From Cedecea davisae DSM 4568 (GTDB lineage: Bacteria > Pseudomonadota > Gammaproteobacteria > Enterobacterales > Enterobacteriaceae): a stretch of 64,000 bases of DNA. The DNA lies in assembly GCF_000412335.2 (NCBI RefSeq), contig NZ_KE161030.1, positions 2,074,328 to 2,138,327 of the forward strand, written 5' to 3'. Of this stretch, positions 7,484 to 16,506 are shown piece after piece. The notes under the pieces are model-generated. The model searched no databases and was not told the DNA's origin. It was given only the letters and a program-made list of their open reading frames with translations. The number at the start of each line of letters is the position of its first letter. Position 1 is the stretch's first letter. A program made the translations under genes and the position numbers.

Positions 7484-10360
7484 ATGCCGGTATCTGCATC
7501 GCAGCACAGAGTTTCGACCGGAGCTTACCAGAAAAAACTTCACGATAATTTCAGGGTAAATTCCACACTAAAGACTCAGGGCACAAACCCGGACCGCACC
7601 GGCATTCCGGATGAAATACGCAATGTAGGAAGCAGCATCAACAGAGTAGTCAATTCCTGCGAAGAGCTGAGCAGACCATCATACCAGGGTACAGCGTCGC
7701 GGCAGGGCATAGCCGCACCGCTGTTGTTGCTGTTGAGTCAGGTAAGGCTTGATGCTATCCCGTTTTCAGCTGACCCACTAAGATTTCCGGCAGCAAATGC
7801 ATCGCCGGTGCCGCTGGCTGAAACAAAATCAACCATGGCAGCAGATATCTTCCGGAATTTGAAAAGCGATGGCTATATTGTTACAGGCGATCGGAAGCAG
7901 AGCGAATTAATTTCCAGCCTGGTAAAGTATTGGGTCTCTGACGGGCAACTGACCGCAGATGAAAGCGGAGATGCTGAACTGTGGCTTAGGTCGGAAGCCG
8001 CCGGCATGCCGATGGTTGTTGCCCGCCTTGATAATGATAGTTCGGGCACTACCCGCACGAGACGGGCTCTGGTCGAAGAGTCTGACCCTGGAACTGGAGA
8101 ACATATAAAAGAACACTGCGCATTTGAAGAAGACATACTTAATGCAAGGGGGGAGAACCAGGGAAAGCTGCTTTTATTCGAGGCCCAAAGGGCCGAAAAT
8201 CCGTTTCGCATGATATATGATGATACTGATGGAGGCCCCTCTCCGGAAGCCCGTGGCGCTGCAAATGGCCTTAACATAGTTGCCGGCATTCTTACGCTGG
8301 GAATTATGCCCTTATTCGGGGGACTTATAGCAAACGCCAAACGACGGGAATATTATCAGAACAAAGGGGATGAAATTTGTGCAGAACGATTCAGAAGATT
8401 ATTTATTGCGGAAGTGGCAACATCTCTTGATGTGGACGGGCTGACATATACGCAGCGGGGAGGTACCGGAAAAGTGAAACCATCAGAACTTTTCCATGCT
8501 TTGCCGGAACAAGAGAGGGCCGCTTTTTATACCCGTAACCCACGCTCCGATATCAGAAAGGAAATTCTGCTGGAGCTGAAACAGGGAAATGGAGCAATAA
8601 ATGATAATGGACGCAAGGTTTATCTCAAACCAACTGATAAAACAAATGAATTCACCACATATCACCCTGATGCGGTAAACACGGAATTACTCGAGAGACG
8701 AGTTATTGTTGATGAAAGTAATATGTCATGGCGTTATGCGGATAGTTTTGACTCATCGGCTCTCAATGTCGAAATAAGTGAGGGAAAACAACAGGTAAGA
8801 CTCCATGGTGAAAACTATGAACTTCATCAGGATGCTGTCGGCAAATATGAAATCGTTGTAAATAAAAAATCAGGGGTGAAAGAATTTATTCCGGTTTATA
8901 TGGAACCATTATCACGGACATGGCACCTCAGCACGCACAATGAACACTCTGTATTCAGCAACAAACAAATTAACACCATTACAGAAATAAAAGTAAAAAA
9001 AGAAAAGGGATTCTATTATACCCGCAGAGAAAACAATAATCAGAGCTACTACGGGAAAGGTAATATATATGTACAGGAACAAATAGGTGACTACAATCGC
9101 TATCCCTGGGGGCGTTATGTTGAAATGAACGGGGAACTGGTTCCAGTTAAAGAAATGATAACACCGGGACATGGTTCCCATTATGAAGTGTACGACCGGT
9201 CGTTTCCTGAGAAAAAAGGCCATCGGATTGAGTGGGATGGTGAACGCTGGTTATTTGAGCGAAAAACATCTGCTCATGTATCTGAAGATTTAGAGAAAAT
9301 AATTGATCCCGAAATTGTTGTTGCGAAAGCGGACGTGGGAAAAATTTCGGCCCCTGACCATCAGGGGTTAAGATATGATGCTGATGAAAATAGATATATT
9401 AAAATTGATAATAACTTTGTTAATGTTTATAAATATGAGCAGTTATATTGCATCAGAAAAAATAATGGTGATAATTTATTTATTGATTTTAAAAGCGATG
9501 AGTTCTTTTTGCATGGGAATAAGGTTACAGATAGATTTGATGCCAGAAAGCTAGCGAATATAGATATATCCGCACTTGGCGTTCACTCTGTTCCAAATCA
9601 TAAGAATATTTACATTACAGATAATGGTAGTCTTTATATAAAGCTGAATGGTGAACATTATCCAGTCGAATTTATGGGTAAGGATAGACGGGTGGTTCTT
9701 ATTGGATCACCAAATGAAATTCGCTTTTCCTGCATATATGGGGATGAGGATGGTAGTGTAAAAAATATCGATGAATACCTTGATCAGTCCATTTTGACAT
9801 ATAATGGAGATGCCGGGTTGTATATTGGCACCGATATGGCAACAGAAAAATCACAGATTATGAAATATGATAAAAACAAAAACAACCTGGTTAAAACTCA
9901 TGCTATTTCGATCCGTGATATAAACAAACAACTAAATAAAATAGAGTTCAAAAACTTTGATCTGTACATTCCTAAAAAAACGTCCCGCGATGTATATCTT
10001 GCAGCACATGCTGCACAGGATATTAATCTTGCCAGTCAAATACCTGATAACCTCGAATTAAAATTCTATACAGAGAAAGGGAGGCCTCTTCATGGCTATG
10101 TTGATGACTTGCAAGATTTAGTGAATGGAAAATTTAATGCGGTAGAAACAAAAAAAGGAGGTGAATACATTGAGGCTTACGCTATAATTTTTGATCATGA
10201 TTCACAAATTAATTACGCCAGGTTAGCAGTTGAATCAAATAAAAGTATAATAAAGGTTAAAGATCATGGTGAGGTGACATTGAAAAATTTACTCCGCGAT
10301 ATATCTTCCCTGTCTGATGAAGATAAAACGCTTCATCTGTATATGTGCCGATCTTTTTAA
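7484..10360 (+). CDS. Large effector-like protein with a possible C-terminal Stv-like domain
   Basis: A 958-residue protein without a signal peptide. The start at 7484 is preferred over an in-frame ATG 18 bases earlier because AAAAGG lies seven bases before it. The N-terminal ~110 residues are polar and Ser/Thr/Pro-rich, as in many secreted effectors. One hydrophobic segment (about residues 260-285, NIVAGILTLGIMPLFGGLIANA) could insert in a membrane. Residues ~400-760 contain repeated short strand-rich units with Tyr, Trp and Gly. The last ~115 residues (YLAAHAAQDINLA, then LELKFYTEKGRPLHGY, ending LHLYMCRSF) resemble domains annotated as putative adhesin Stv; this is from memory of the pattern. 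The 3' half is visibly AT-rich, unlike its neighbours, which suggests transfer. Function is unknown. Confidence 0.75.
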   Translation: MPVSASQHRVSTGAYQKKLHDNFRVNSTLKTQGTNPDRTGIPDEIRNVGSSINRVVNSCEELSRPSYQGTASRQGIAAPLLLLLSQVRLDAIPFSADPLRFPAANASPVPLAETKSTMAADIFRNLKSDGYIVTGDRKQSELISSLVKYWVSDGQLTADESGDAELWLRSEAAGMPMVVARLDNDSSGTTRTRRALVEESDPGTGEHIKEHCAFEEDILNARGENQGKLLLFEAQRAENPFRMIYDDTDGGPSPEARGAANGLNIVAGILTLGIMPLFGGLIANAKRREYYQNKGDEICAERFRRLFIAEVATSLDVDGLTYTQRGGTGKVKPSELFHALPEQERAAFYTRNPRSDIRKEILLELKQGNGAINDNGRKVYLKPTDKTNEFTTYHPDAVNTELLERRVIVDESNMSWRYADSFDSSALNVEISEGKQQVRLHGENYELHQDAVGKYEIVVNKKSGVKEFIPVYMEPLSRTWHLSTHNEHSVFSNKQINTITEIKVKKEKGFYYTRRENNNQSYYGKGNIYVQEQIGDYNRYPWGRYVEMNGELVPVKEMITPGHGSHYEVYDRSFPEKKGHRIEWDGERWLFERKTSAHVSEDLEKIIDPEIVVAKADVGKISAPDHQGLRYDADENRYIKIDNNFVNVYKYEQLYCIRKNNGDNLFIDFKSDEFFLHGNKVTDRFDARKLANIDISALGVHSVPNHKNIYITDNGSLYIKLNGEHYPVEFMGKDRRVVLIGSPNEIRFSCIYGDEDGSVKNIDEYLDQSILTYNGDAGLYIGTDMATEKSQIMKYDKNKNNLVKTHAISIRDINKQLNKIEFKNFDLYIPKKTSRDVYLAAHAAQDINLASQIPDNLELKFYTEKGRPLHGYVDDLQDLVNGKFNAVETKKGGEYIEAYAIIFDHDSQINYARLAVESNKSIIKVKDHGEVTLKNLLRDISSLSDEDKTLHLYMCRSF

Positions 10361-10399
10361 AGCTTCCGCTGACGCTTCTTTTAATGCCAGCGTTAAGCT
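10361..10399 (+). terminator. Imperfect hairpin after the large effector-like gene
   Basis: AGCTTcCGCTG pairs with CAGCGttAAGCT across a 16-base loop immediately after the stop codon. There is no T run after the stem, so its strength is uncertain. Confidence 0.4.
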
Positions 10400-10518
10400 A
10401 CTAACCGCATAGATGACGTGTCAAAGTCCCTCGGCAGGTGAACGTGATTTCTCAAAACGAATGTCCGACTCGCCAGATATTGAGACGGGCATCCATCATA
10501 AAATCCTGTTCTATATCG

Positions 10519-10542
10519 CCCCTCCGGGTTTAGCCGAAGGGG
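10519..10542 (-). terminator. Hairpin downstream of pqqU
   Basis: CCCCTCCGG and CCGAAGGGG form a 9-bp stem with one mismatch, six bases past the pqqU stop on the minus strand. The tail is not T-rich. Confidence 0.5.
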
Positions 10543-10548
10543 AGATGA

Positions 10549-12696
10549 TTACTGGAAGCTATAGCTCAGGTTAACGCCCACGCCATAATTACGGCCCGGA
10601 GCCGGTTCAAAATAGCGGCCGTTTCCTTCGTTTACAATCACCGAACCAACATAATCCCGATCAAACAGATTATCTACCCGGCCCCAGACGTCCAGCAGCC
10701 AGTTTTGCTTCACATGTAATTTGTAGCCGGTATTCAGCGAGGTGGTAGTATAAGTTGGCGCTTTTGCATCGTTCTGGTCGTCGGCCTGAATATCGCTCAT
10801 ATAGCGCACATCTGCTCCGGCGTACCAGCCTTCTTCCGGGGCGTATTCCAGAGAGGCATAGCCCATATTGCGTGCGATGCCCGGCATGCGATTGCCGTTA
10901 CAGTCACTCGCCCCGCAGGCGTTACTGCGGTACGTCGCATCAAGGTAAGTCCACGCCATCTTCATGCGCCAGTCATAGCCAAACTGTTGGTCAAGCGACA
11001 GCTCAAGCCCGCGCCTGCGAGTTTCTCCGGCATTTTTGTAGGTTGTGCGACCGCCGCTGCTTTGATCGACAACGATCTCGTTATCGGTATCGGTCTGGAA
11101 CAGGGCCGCGGTGAAGAGGCCGTTGCCTATGCGATTTTTACTGCCAACTTCAAAGGTGTTACTGGTGGATGGTTTGAGGCCAAAGTTAAGTCCGGATTCG
11201 CCGTTATCGCGGTAGGAGAGTTCATTGATTGTCGGCGTTTCAAAGCCGCGCCCCGCTGAGGTGTAAACATTCCACCCGTCGTTTATCGCGTATTTGAGCG
11301 AGGCCGCAGGCAGCCATTTATGGTAGCTGGCGTCGCCGCTGTCATCCCCGTTTTTACCGACGATGTAATGGTCGTTTGAGTCGAAATAGACCGAGCTATA
11401 GCGCACGCCCGCATCGAGGCTAAGTTTGTCGGTTAACTGCCATGCGGTTTGCAGATACGGATCGAGGTTCCACATCAGGTTGCGCTCATTGCGGCGCAGA
11501 TTACCCTTTTCACCGAATACCGGTGCGCCGTTTTCAACCACAAAATTCTCGTAGCCTTTGCGCTTTTCGGTCATCGTTTCATAGTCCAGACCGGTGGTGA
11601 AGGTCACCGGAACCACGCCCAGATCGCCGGTGTGCGTCCAGCGCGTATCAATCCCCTGATAGTGCCTCGCGAGCTGAATAACACCGCCGGGGTGGGTCGG
11701 GTTTTTCTGCGGAGCCAGCGGGATTGACTGATATTGCGTGGTTTCCCGCACGCCCGCGTACATCATCACGCTTAAATCATCGTGCTCGCTGAGCTGGCGC
11801 TCGTAGCGAAGGCCGCCCTGAGTCTGTTTGGTGGTTTTGCGGGTGTTGTACTGATCTGCTCGCGGAGCCTGGCGCGGGTTATCCCGCCATTCCTGCTCCG
11901 TCAGGCCGCCCGGGTCATTGGCATCGATATCCACGCTGTTAAACATCAGAGTCAGCTTGCTGGCGTCATCCAGGCGAACGCCTAATTTCGCATTGCCGAG
12001 ATTTTTCTGGGCGCTGCTGTGGTCGCGATAGCCGTGGGTGGTGAACCTGGAAGCTGAAATCGCGTAGTCCACGTCTCCTGCGTGGGTGCCGTCGCCGGTG
12101 GAGCCAGTCGCCTTCACGCTGTTGCGCCAGCTGCCGAAACTGCCGTAATAGCTGCTGGCTTCCAGGGTTGGCGGCTGGGTTCCGGTTTGGGTTTTAACGT
12201 TTACCACGCCGCCGGAAGCGTTGCCGTAAAGCGCAGAGAATGGCCCGCGCAGCACTTCAACGCTTTCCACGCTGTTCAGGTCAATATTCGAAGTTTGCCC
12301 CTGTCCGTCGGGCATGGTTGCGGGAATACCATCAACATACATGCGCACTCCGCGCACGCCGTACATCGAGCGCGAGCCAAAGCCGCGAACCGAGAGCTGC
12401 AAGTCCTGGGCATAGTTCTGGCGATTTTGTATCTGTAGCCCCGGCACGCTGCTAAGGCTTTCGGAAAGATTTATCCGCGGAGCAGCCAGGCGCATATCGT
12501 CGCCATTTACCACGCTAACCGCCGCTGGCGTATCCAGTTCTGAGACGGTAGCCGGTTTTGCCGTAACCAGCAGGGTGGTTTCGTCGCTTTTAGCCGTTTC
12601 GGCGGCGTGGGCAAAGCAGGGCGTAAGAGCCGGGATTAAAAGAAGTGGGAACGCGGTTTTCATTCTGTGAGGCTTGTTTTTCAGAGCTATTTTCAT
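10549..12696 (-). CDS. pqqU: TonB-dependent receptor PqqU (YncD)
   Basis: A 715-residue outer-membrane receptor with a signal peptide (cut near CFAHAAE), a TonB box region (ETTLLVTA), a plug domain (INLSESLSSVPGLQIQNRQN, LRGPFSALYGNASGG) and a C-terminal beta-barrel ending in an aromatic-rich strand, LSYSFQ. It agrees closely and over the full length with E. coli YncD, now known as the pyrroloquinoline quinone importer PqqU and a phage receptor. As in E. coli it is near ansP on the same strand. Two in-frame ATGs (12696 and 12663) are possible and neither has a clear ribosome site; the longer frame is given. Confidence 0.93.
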   Translation of the reverse strand: MKIALKNKPHRMKTAFPLLLIPALTPCFAHAAETAKSDETTLLVTAKPATVSELDTPAAVSVVNGDDMRLAAPRINLSESLSSVPGLQIQNRQNYAQDLQLSVRGFGSRSMYGVRGVRMYVDGIPATMPDGQGQTSNIDLNSVESVEVLRGPFSALYGNASGGVVNVKTQTGTQPPTLEASSYYGSFGSWRNSVKATGSTGDGTHAGDVDYAISASRFTTHGYRDHSSAQKNLGNAKLGVRLDDASKLTLMFNSVDIDANDPGGLTEQEWRDNPRQAPRADQYNTRKTTKQTQGGLRYERQLSEHDDLSVMMYAGVRETTQYQSIPLAPQKNPTHPGGVIQLARHYQGIDTRWTHTGDLGVVPVTFTTGLDYETMTEKRKGYENFVVENGAPVFGEKGNLRRNERNLMWNLDPYLQTAWQLTDKLSLDAGVRYSSVYFDSNDHYIVGKNGDDSGDASYHKWLPAASLKYAINDGWNVYTSAGRGFETPTINELSYRDNGESGLNFGLKPSTSNTFEVGSKNRIGNGLFTAALFQTDTDNEIVVDQSSGGRTTYKNAGETRRRGLELSLDQQFGYDWRMKMAWTYLDATYRSNACGASDCNGNRMPGIARNMGYASLEYAPEEGWYAGADVRYMSDIQADDQNDAKAPTYTTTSLNTGYKLHVKQNWLLDVWGRVDNLFDRDYVGSVIVNEGNGRYFEPAPGRNYGVGVNLSYSFQ

Positions 12697-12848
12697 CAGG
12701 AAGTGTTTTGCGGCTGGCGCCAGTTATTCTGGACAGGAAGGGTATATGTTAGTGGTTGTGTGTAAATTTTGAAAATTATTAGCGCACGTAACGTTAACTA
12801 TTGGTTGCGAGTGATGAAAAAGAGGGCAAAATTTTTTTTAAAATTGCT

Positions 12849-12877
12849 GCATCCGGCGGGAGTACCTCAAACGTATA
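12849..12877 (+). promoter_or_regulatory. Candidate ECF-type promoter for the fasciclin operon
   Basis: GCATCC, a 17-base spacer and CGTATA fit a generic ECF -35/-10 pair (the -10 CGT motif is common). They would place the transcript start near 12884, right at the 5' hairpin. This resembles promoters read by SigK-type factors but rests on one site. Confidence 0.35.
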
Positions 12878-12879
12878 TC

Positions 12880-12910
12880 CAGTTGTGAGCAACTTTTGCT
12901 CCTACAACTG
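12880..12910 (+). other. 5'-leader hairpin directly before the fasciclin ribosome site
   Basis: CAGTTGT/ACAACTG and GAGCAA/TTGCTC form a nearly continuous 13-bp stem with a 2-base bulge and a 3-base loop. The last base touches the GAGG ribosome site, and the ATG is at 12922. It may stabilise the message or tune translation. Confidence 0.6.
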
Positions 12911-12921
12911 AGGAATTCAAA

Positions 12922-13482
12922 ATGAACAAATACTTTGCTTCTGCCGTGTGTGCTTCCGCTTTTTTCAGCACTATCAGCATTGCCGCGATGAATAATGACT
13001 CAGTCATGGTCGGCGGTGCGGCTATGTATCCCTCAAAAAATATCGTTGAAAACGCCGTGAACTCCAAAGACCACACCACGCTGGTTGCGGCAGTTAAGGC
13101 GGCGGGCCTGGTGGATACTCTGGAGAGCAAAGGGCCGTTTACCGTATTTGCACCTACCGATGCGGCGTTTGCCAAACTCCCGGCTGGAACAGTGAGTAAT
13201 CTCGTAAAACCTGAAAATAAAGCCACGCTGACTTCTATCCTTACCTATCACGTCGTTGCCGGAAGGTACGACATGAAAGCGCTGGAGAAAAAAATTCAGC
13301 AGGGCGGCGGGCACGCGGAACTGAAAACCGTTAACGGCCAGCCGCTGTGGATTATGAGCAACGGCCCGCACAATATTCAGCTTAAAGACGGCAAAGGAAA
13401 CATTGCCAATATCAGCACTTATGACGTTAATCAGAAAAATGGCGTAATCGACGTTATTGATACCGTACTGATGCCGAAGTGA
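12922..13482 (+). CDS. Secreted fasciclin (FAS1) domain protein
   Basis: A 186-residue protein with a signal peptide (MNKYFASAVCASAFFSTISIAA) and one FAS1 domain: the H1-like box GPFTVFAPTDAAFAKLP, the YH motif LTYHVVAG, and the H2-like end NGVIDVIDTVLMPK. FAS1 proteins are periplasmic or surface adhesion-type proteins. A GAGG ribosome site lies just after a leader hairpin. An ECF sigma factor and an anti-sigma factor follow in the same direction, 43 bases downstream. The same association (SigK, RskA and the FAS1 proteins MPT70/83) is established in Mycobacterium tuberculosis, so this gene is probably the main target of the adjacent sigma factor. Confidence 0.88.
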   Translation: MNKYFASAVCASAFFSTISIAAMNNDSVMVGGAAMYPSKNIVENAVNSKDHTTLVAAVKAAGLVDTLESKGPFTVFAPTDAAFAKLPAGTVSNLVKPENKATLTSILTYHVVAGRYDMKALEKKIQQGGGHAELKTVNGQPLWIMSNGPHNIQLKDGKGNIANISTYDVNQKNGVIDVIDTVLMPK

Positions 13483-13525
13483 GTGTCTATACTCGATTCA
13501 GGCTTGTTGCCCGGTCGGGAACTCT

Positions 13526-14080
13526 ATGGATAAAACTCTGGTAGAACAGCAGGTAAAATTGATGCAGGCGGTCGCGGAAGGCGACCGTCGCGCATTTGAG
13601 CAACTTTATCGTCAGACTTCGTCCCATCTTTTTGCCGTGGCGCTGCGTACCGTTCAGCGCCGCTCCTGGGCAGAAGAGTGCCTGCATGACGCATTCCTTA
13701 CGGTATGGAACCGGGCTTCAGGTTACGACCCTGCGTTAAGCTCTCCGGTCACCTGGCTTACCCATATCGTGCGTAACCGCTGTATTGACTGGTTGCGCAG
13801 CGGGCAGTCTCGCGCGGCAAATCAGGAAGATGAATTGAGCGATCAAACGCCGGATGTTGAAGAGCAGCAGGATAACGGCTGGTGCGACGAACAGCAGGCC
13901 AGCCGACTGCGCGGCTGCCTCGACGGGCTTAGCAGTGAGCAACGGCAAAGCGTGGTGCTGGCCTATTATCAGGGCATGTCCCACGGCGATATCGCCGACT
14001 GGCTTCAACAGCCGCTCGGCACGGTTAAAAGCTGGATCCGCAGGGCGCTGGATCATCTGAAGGATTGTGTCGGCCTATGA
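13526..14080 (+). CDS. ECF sigma factor, SigK-like
   Basis: A 184-residue ECF sigma factor. Region 2 is at residues ~20-90 (FEQLYRQTSSHLFAVALR, then AEECLHDAFLTVW and WLTHIVRNRCIDWLR). Region 4 is at ~130-180 (LSSEQRQSVVLAYYQGMSHGDIA, LGTVKSWIRRALDHLK). It directs RNA polymerase to a small regulon, most likely this operon. Its stop overlaps the start of the anti-sigma gene by ATGA, which couples translation of the pair. It belongs with the SigK/RskA group by partner type; no subgroup number can be assigned by eye. Confidence 0.9.
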   Translation: MDKTLVEQQVKLMQAVAEGDRRAFEQLYRQTSSHLFAVALRTVQRRSWAEECLHDAFLTVWNRASGYDPALSSPVTWLTHIVRNRCIDWLRSGQSRAANQEDELSDQTPDVEEQQDNGWCDEQQASRLRGCLDGLSSEQRQSVVLAYYQGMSHGDIADWLQQPLGTVKSWIRRALDHLKDCVGL

Positions 14081-14733
14081 ACAGCAGCCAAAAAAGAGAT
14101 AATGCCCTTGCCGCCGAATATGCCCTCGGCACGCTGCGCGGCAATGCGCGTTTACGGTTTGAAAAGCGCCTTCGGCTTGAGCCGGAGCTTGCCGCCGTGA
14201 CGGGCCGCTGGCAGACGCTGCTGGGCGGGCTGGACAGCCATCTTGCCCCACAGCAGCCGCCCGAAAGCGTGTGGAAGAAAATTCAGCTTAGCCTGCCGCC
14301 GGAGCGCAGCAATGAGCGTTTACGCTTGAGCTGGAACTATCTCGGCTGGGCACTGGCCGCCGGTATTGCGGCCGTGGCACTGGTGCCTTATTTCAGCAGC
14401 AAAGCGCCGGAACTGGCTCCGCTGGTGGTGCTTAACGGCGCGCACCAGCAGGGGCAGTGGCTGGTTAGTGCAGACAGCGAACGTAAAACCCTCAGCCTGA
14501 CGCCGCTCCAGACGGCGGCGATTTCCGCCAACAATAGTCTACAGCTGTGGGCTATTCCGGTGGGGGCGAAGCCGGTTTCTCTGGGTCTGCTGGATAGCAG
14601 AGCACAGAGTAAAGTGAGCAACGGAGGCGTGACGTTGTCACGCGGGGTGGCTATCGCCATTAGCCTTGAGCCGCAGGGTGGTTCGCCAACGGGTCAGCCA
14701 ACCGGGCCGGTGGTGTATAGCGGAGTGCTGTAG
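14077..14733 (+). CDS. RskA-family membrane anti-sigma factor
   Basis: A 218-residue anti-sigma factor. The cytoplasmic N-terminal part has ALAAEYALGTLRGNARLRFEKRL, the start of the zinc-less anti-sigma domain of RskA/RsiW-like proteins. One membrane segment follows (about residues 88-108, [18 protein letters not shown]), and a periplasmic RskA domain ends with GPVVYSGVL. It should hold the adjacent ECF factor inactive at the inner membrane until a signal leads to its cleavage. The start at 14077 overlaps the sigma stop (ATGA); a slightly longer frame from 14065 is less likely. A strong hairpin follows the stop. Confidence 0.88.
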   Translation: MNSSQKRDNALAAEYALGTLRGNARLRFEKRLRLEPELAAVTGRWQTLLGGLDSHLAPQQPPESVWKKIQLSLPPERSNERLRLSWNYLGWALAAGIAAVALVPYFSSKAPELAPLVVLNGAHQQGQWLVSADSERKTLSLTPLQTAAISANNSLQLWAIPVGAKPVSLGLLDSRAQSKVSNGGVTLSRGVAIAISLEPQGGSPTGQPTGPVVYSGVL

Positions 14734-14738
14734 CGATT

Positions 14739-14764
14739 AATCCTCTCCCGGCGGGGAGAGGATT
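14739..14764 (+). terminator. Strong hairpin, possibly a dispersed palindromic repeat
   Basis: AATCCTCTCCC pairs perfectly with GGGAGAGGATT (11 bp, 4-base loop) between the anti-sigma gene and the convergent ansP. The following TGGGGTGAGG makes it look like a common enterobacterial intergenic palindrome. It probably ends both transcripts. Confidence 0.65.
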
Positions 14765-14777
14765 GGGGTGAGGCGGG

Positions 14778-16226
14778 TTATTCGTGGTGATCGTGAACTT
14801 GCTCAGCCACTTCATGCACGCGCTTACGCGCCCCGAACCAGCCCAGAGTCAGCAGCACACCCAGCACCGGAATAGACGCGATTGTGTAGGTGCCGTTCGG
14901 GTAGTCGAGCGCCATCAGCACCAGGACGCCAAGCAGGAACAGCAGCGTCAGCCATGAGGTAAACGGTGCGCCCGGCAGCTTGAAGCTTACTTCTTCCGCT
15001 TTCCCTTCTTTAATCGCTTTGCGCAGGCGAATCTGGCACAGCACGATAAACGCCCAGGAAGTGATAATGCCGAGCGAAGCGACGTTCAGCACAATCTCGA
15101 ACACCTGAGAAGGAACCAGATAGTTGAGGAATACGCCAATAACGTAGACGCCGCTGGTTACCAGAATACCGGCATACGGCACCTGGTTCTTGCTCATCTT
15201 CGACATAAATTGCGGAGCGGAGCCGCCCATCGACATAGAGCGTAGAATACGCCCGGTGCAGTACAGCCCCGAGTTCAGGCTGGAAAGCGCCGCCGTCAGC
15301 ACCACGATGTTCATCACGTCGCCGATGTACGGCACGCCAAGCTTCGAGAAGAAGGTAACAAACGGGCTTTGGCCTGCCTGGTAGGCATTCCACGGCAGCA
15401 ACAGCACCAGCAGCACCACCGAGCCCACGTAGAACAGGCCGATACGCCAGATAACGCTGTTAATTGCCTTGGGCACCATGGTTTTCGGGTCTTTACATTC
15501 CCCGGCGGCGGTGCCTACCAGCTCGATGGAGGCAAAAGCGAATACCACGCCCTGTACCAGTACCAGAGCAGGCAACAGCCCGTGCGGGAACAGCCCGCCG
15601 TTGTCGGTTATCAGGTGGAAACCGGTAGTGTTGCCGTCGATAGGTTTGCCGGTGCCGAGGAAGATGGTGCCGACAATCAGGAAGGCGACAATCGCCAGCA
15701 CTTTGATTAGCGCAAACCAGAACTCCATTTCGGCGAACCACTTCACGCCAATCATGTTCATGGCGGCGACCACGGCCAGCGCACCCAGGGCGAATATCCA
15801 CTGTGGGACATCGCCAAACGCGCCCCAGTAGTGCATGTAGAGCGCAACGGCGGTGATATCCACGATGCCGGTCATCGCCCAGTTGACGAAGTACATCCAG
15901 CCGCAAACGTAGGCCGCTTTTTCGCCGAGAAATTCACGGGTATAAGAGACGAAGCTGCCGCTCGACGGGCGGTGAATAACCAGCTCGCCCAGCGCACGCA
16001 AAATGAAGAAAGAGAAGATACCGCAAACTAAATAGATCAACGCCAGCGCGGGGCCGGCTGCCTGCAGGCGGGCGCCGGCGCCGAGGAACAGGCCGGTGCC
16101 GATAGCGCCGCCGATGGCAATCATCTGTACGTGGCGGTTGCCCATCGCCTGGTGATAGCCTGAGTCCTGTGAATTTAACCAACGCCTTTTGGCGGCGCGG
16201 TGTTCCGCTTCAGTCTTTGTTTTCAT
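14778..16226 (-). CDS. ansP: L-asparagine permease AnsP
   Basis: A 482-residue amino-acid permease of the APC superfamily with about 12 membrane segments. The N-terminal AIGGAIGTGLFLGAG loop and FASIELVGTAAGECKDP are family marks. Nearly every segment matches E. coli AnsP, for example PSSGSFVSYTREFLGEKAAY. It imports L-asparagine by proton symport through the inner membrane. The C-terminal tail is short and His-rich (VHDHHE) and about 17 residues shorter than in E. coli. An AGGAA ribosome site precedes the ATG. Its place near pqqU matches the E. coli map, but a sigma-factor cassette stands where yncE should be. Confidence 0.95.
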   Translation of the reverse strand: MKTKTEAEHRAAKRRWLNSQDSGYHQAMGNRHVQMIAIGGAIGTGLFLGAGARLQAAGPALALIYLVCGIFSFFILRALGELVIHRPSSGSFVSYTREFLGEKAAYVCGWMYFVNWAMTGIVDITAVALYMHYWGAFGDVPQWIFALGALAVVAAMNMIGVKWFAEMEFWFALIKVLAIVAFLIVGTIFLGTGKPIDGNTTGFHLITDNGGLFPHGLLPALVLVQGVVFAFASIELVGTAAGECKDPKTMVPKAINSVIWRIGLFYVGSVVLLVLLLPWNAYQAGQSPFVTFFSKLGVPYIGDVMNIVVLTAALSSLNSGLYCTGRILRSMSMGGSAPQFMSKMSKNQVPYAGILVTSGVYVIGVFLNYLVPSQVFEIVLNVASLGIITSWAFIVLCQIRLRKAIKEGKAEEVSFKLPGAPFTSWLTLLFLLGVLVLMALDYPNGTYTIASIPVLGVLLTLGWFGARKRVHEVAEQVHDHHE

Positions 16227-16446
16227 TGAGATTCCTGTCTGCCTTTGAGTTAAAAAGCGCCGTCCTTTTCCGCCCGTTAATTCTGGCTGCGGAGGCCGTG
16301 AAAAAGAGGGCGAGGAATCCTGGCAGAAAATTGAATGAGAAGCAAAATTACAAACTTGCCATTTTACTGATGATATTCAGTAGCTGTGACGCGGGTAACA
16401 TTCTCAGACTTGAGGCGTTATCCAGCCTGTGCTGAATGGGGGATGT

Positions 16447-16478
16447 AGCGGCAGTCGTTTTGCATTCTTACTGCCGCT
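16447..16478 (-). terminator. Hairpin after the ADP-ribosyltransferase gene
   Basis: AGCGGCAGT and ACTGCCGCT form a perfect 9-bp stem with a 14-base loop, about 28 bases past the stop on the minus strand. The remaining gap up to ansP holds no other gene that I can support. Confidence 0.5.
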
Positions 16479-16506
16479 TCGCGATTAGTTATAGAGGATT
16501 GTGGGA

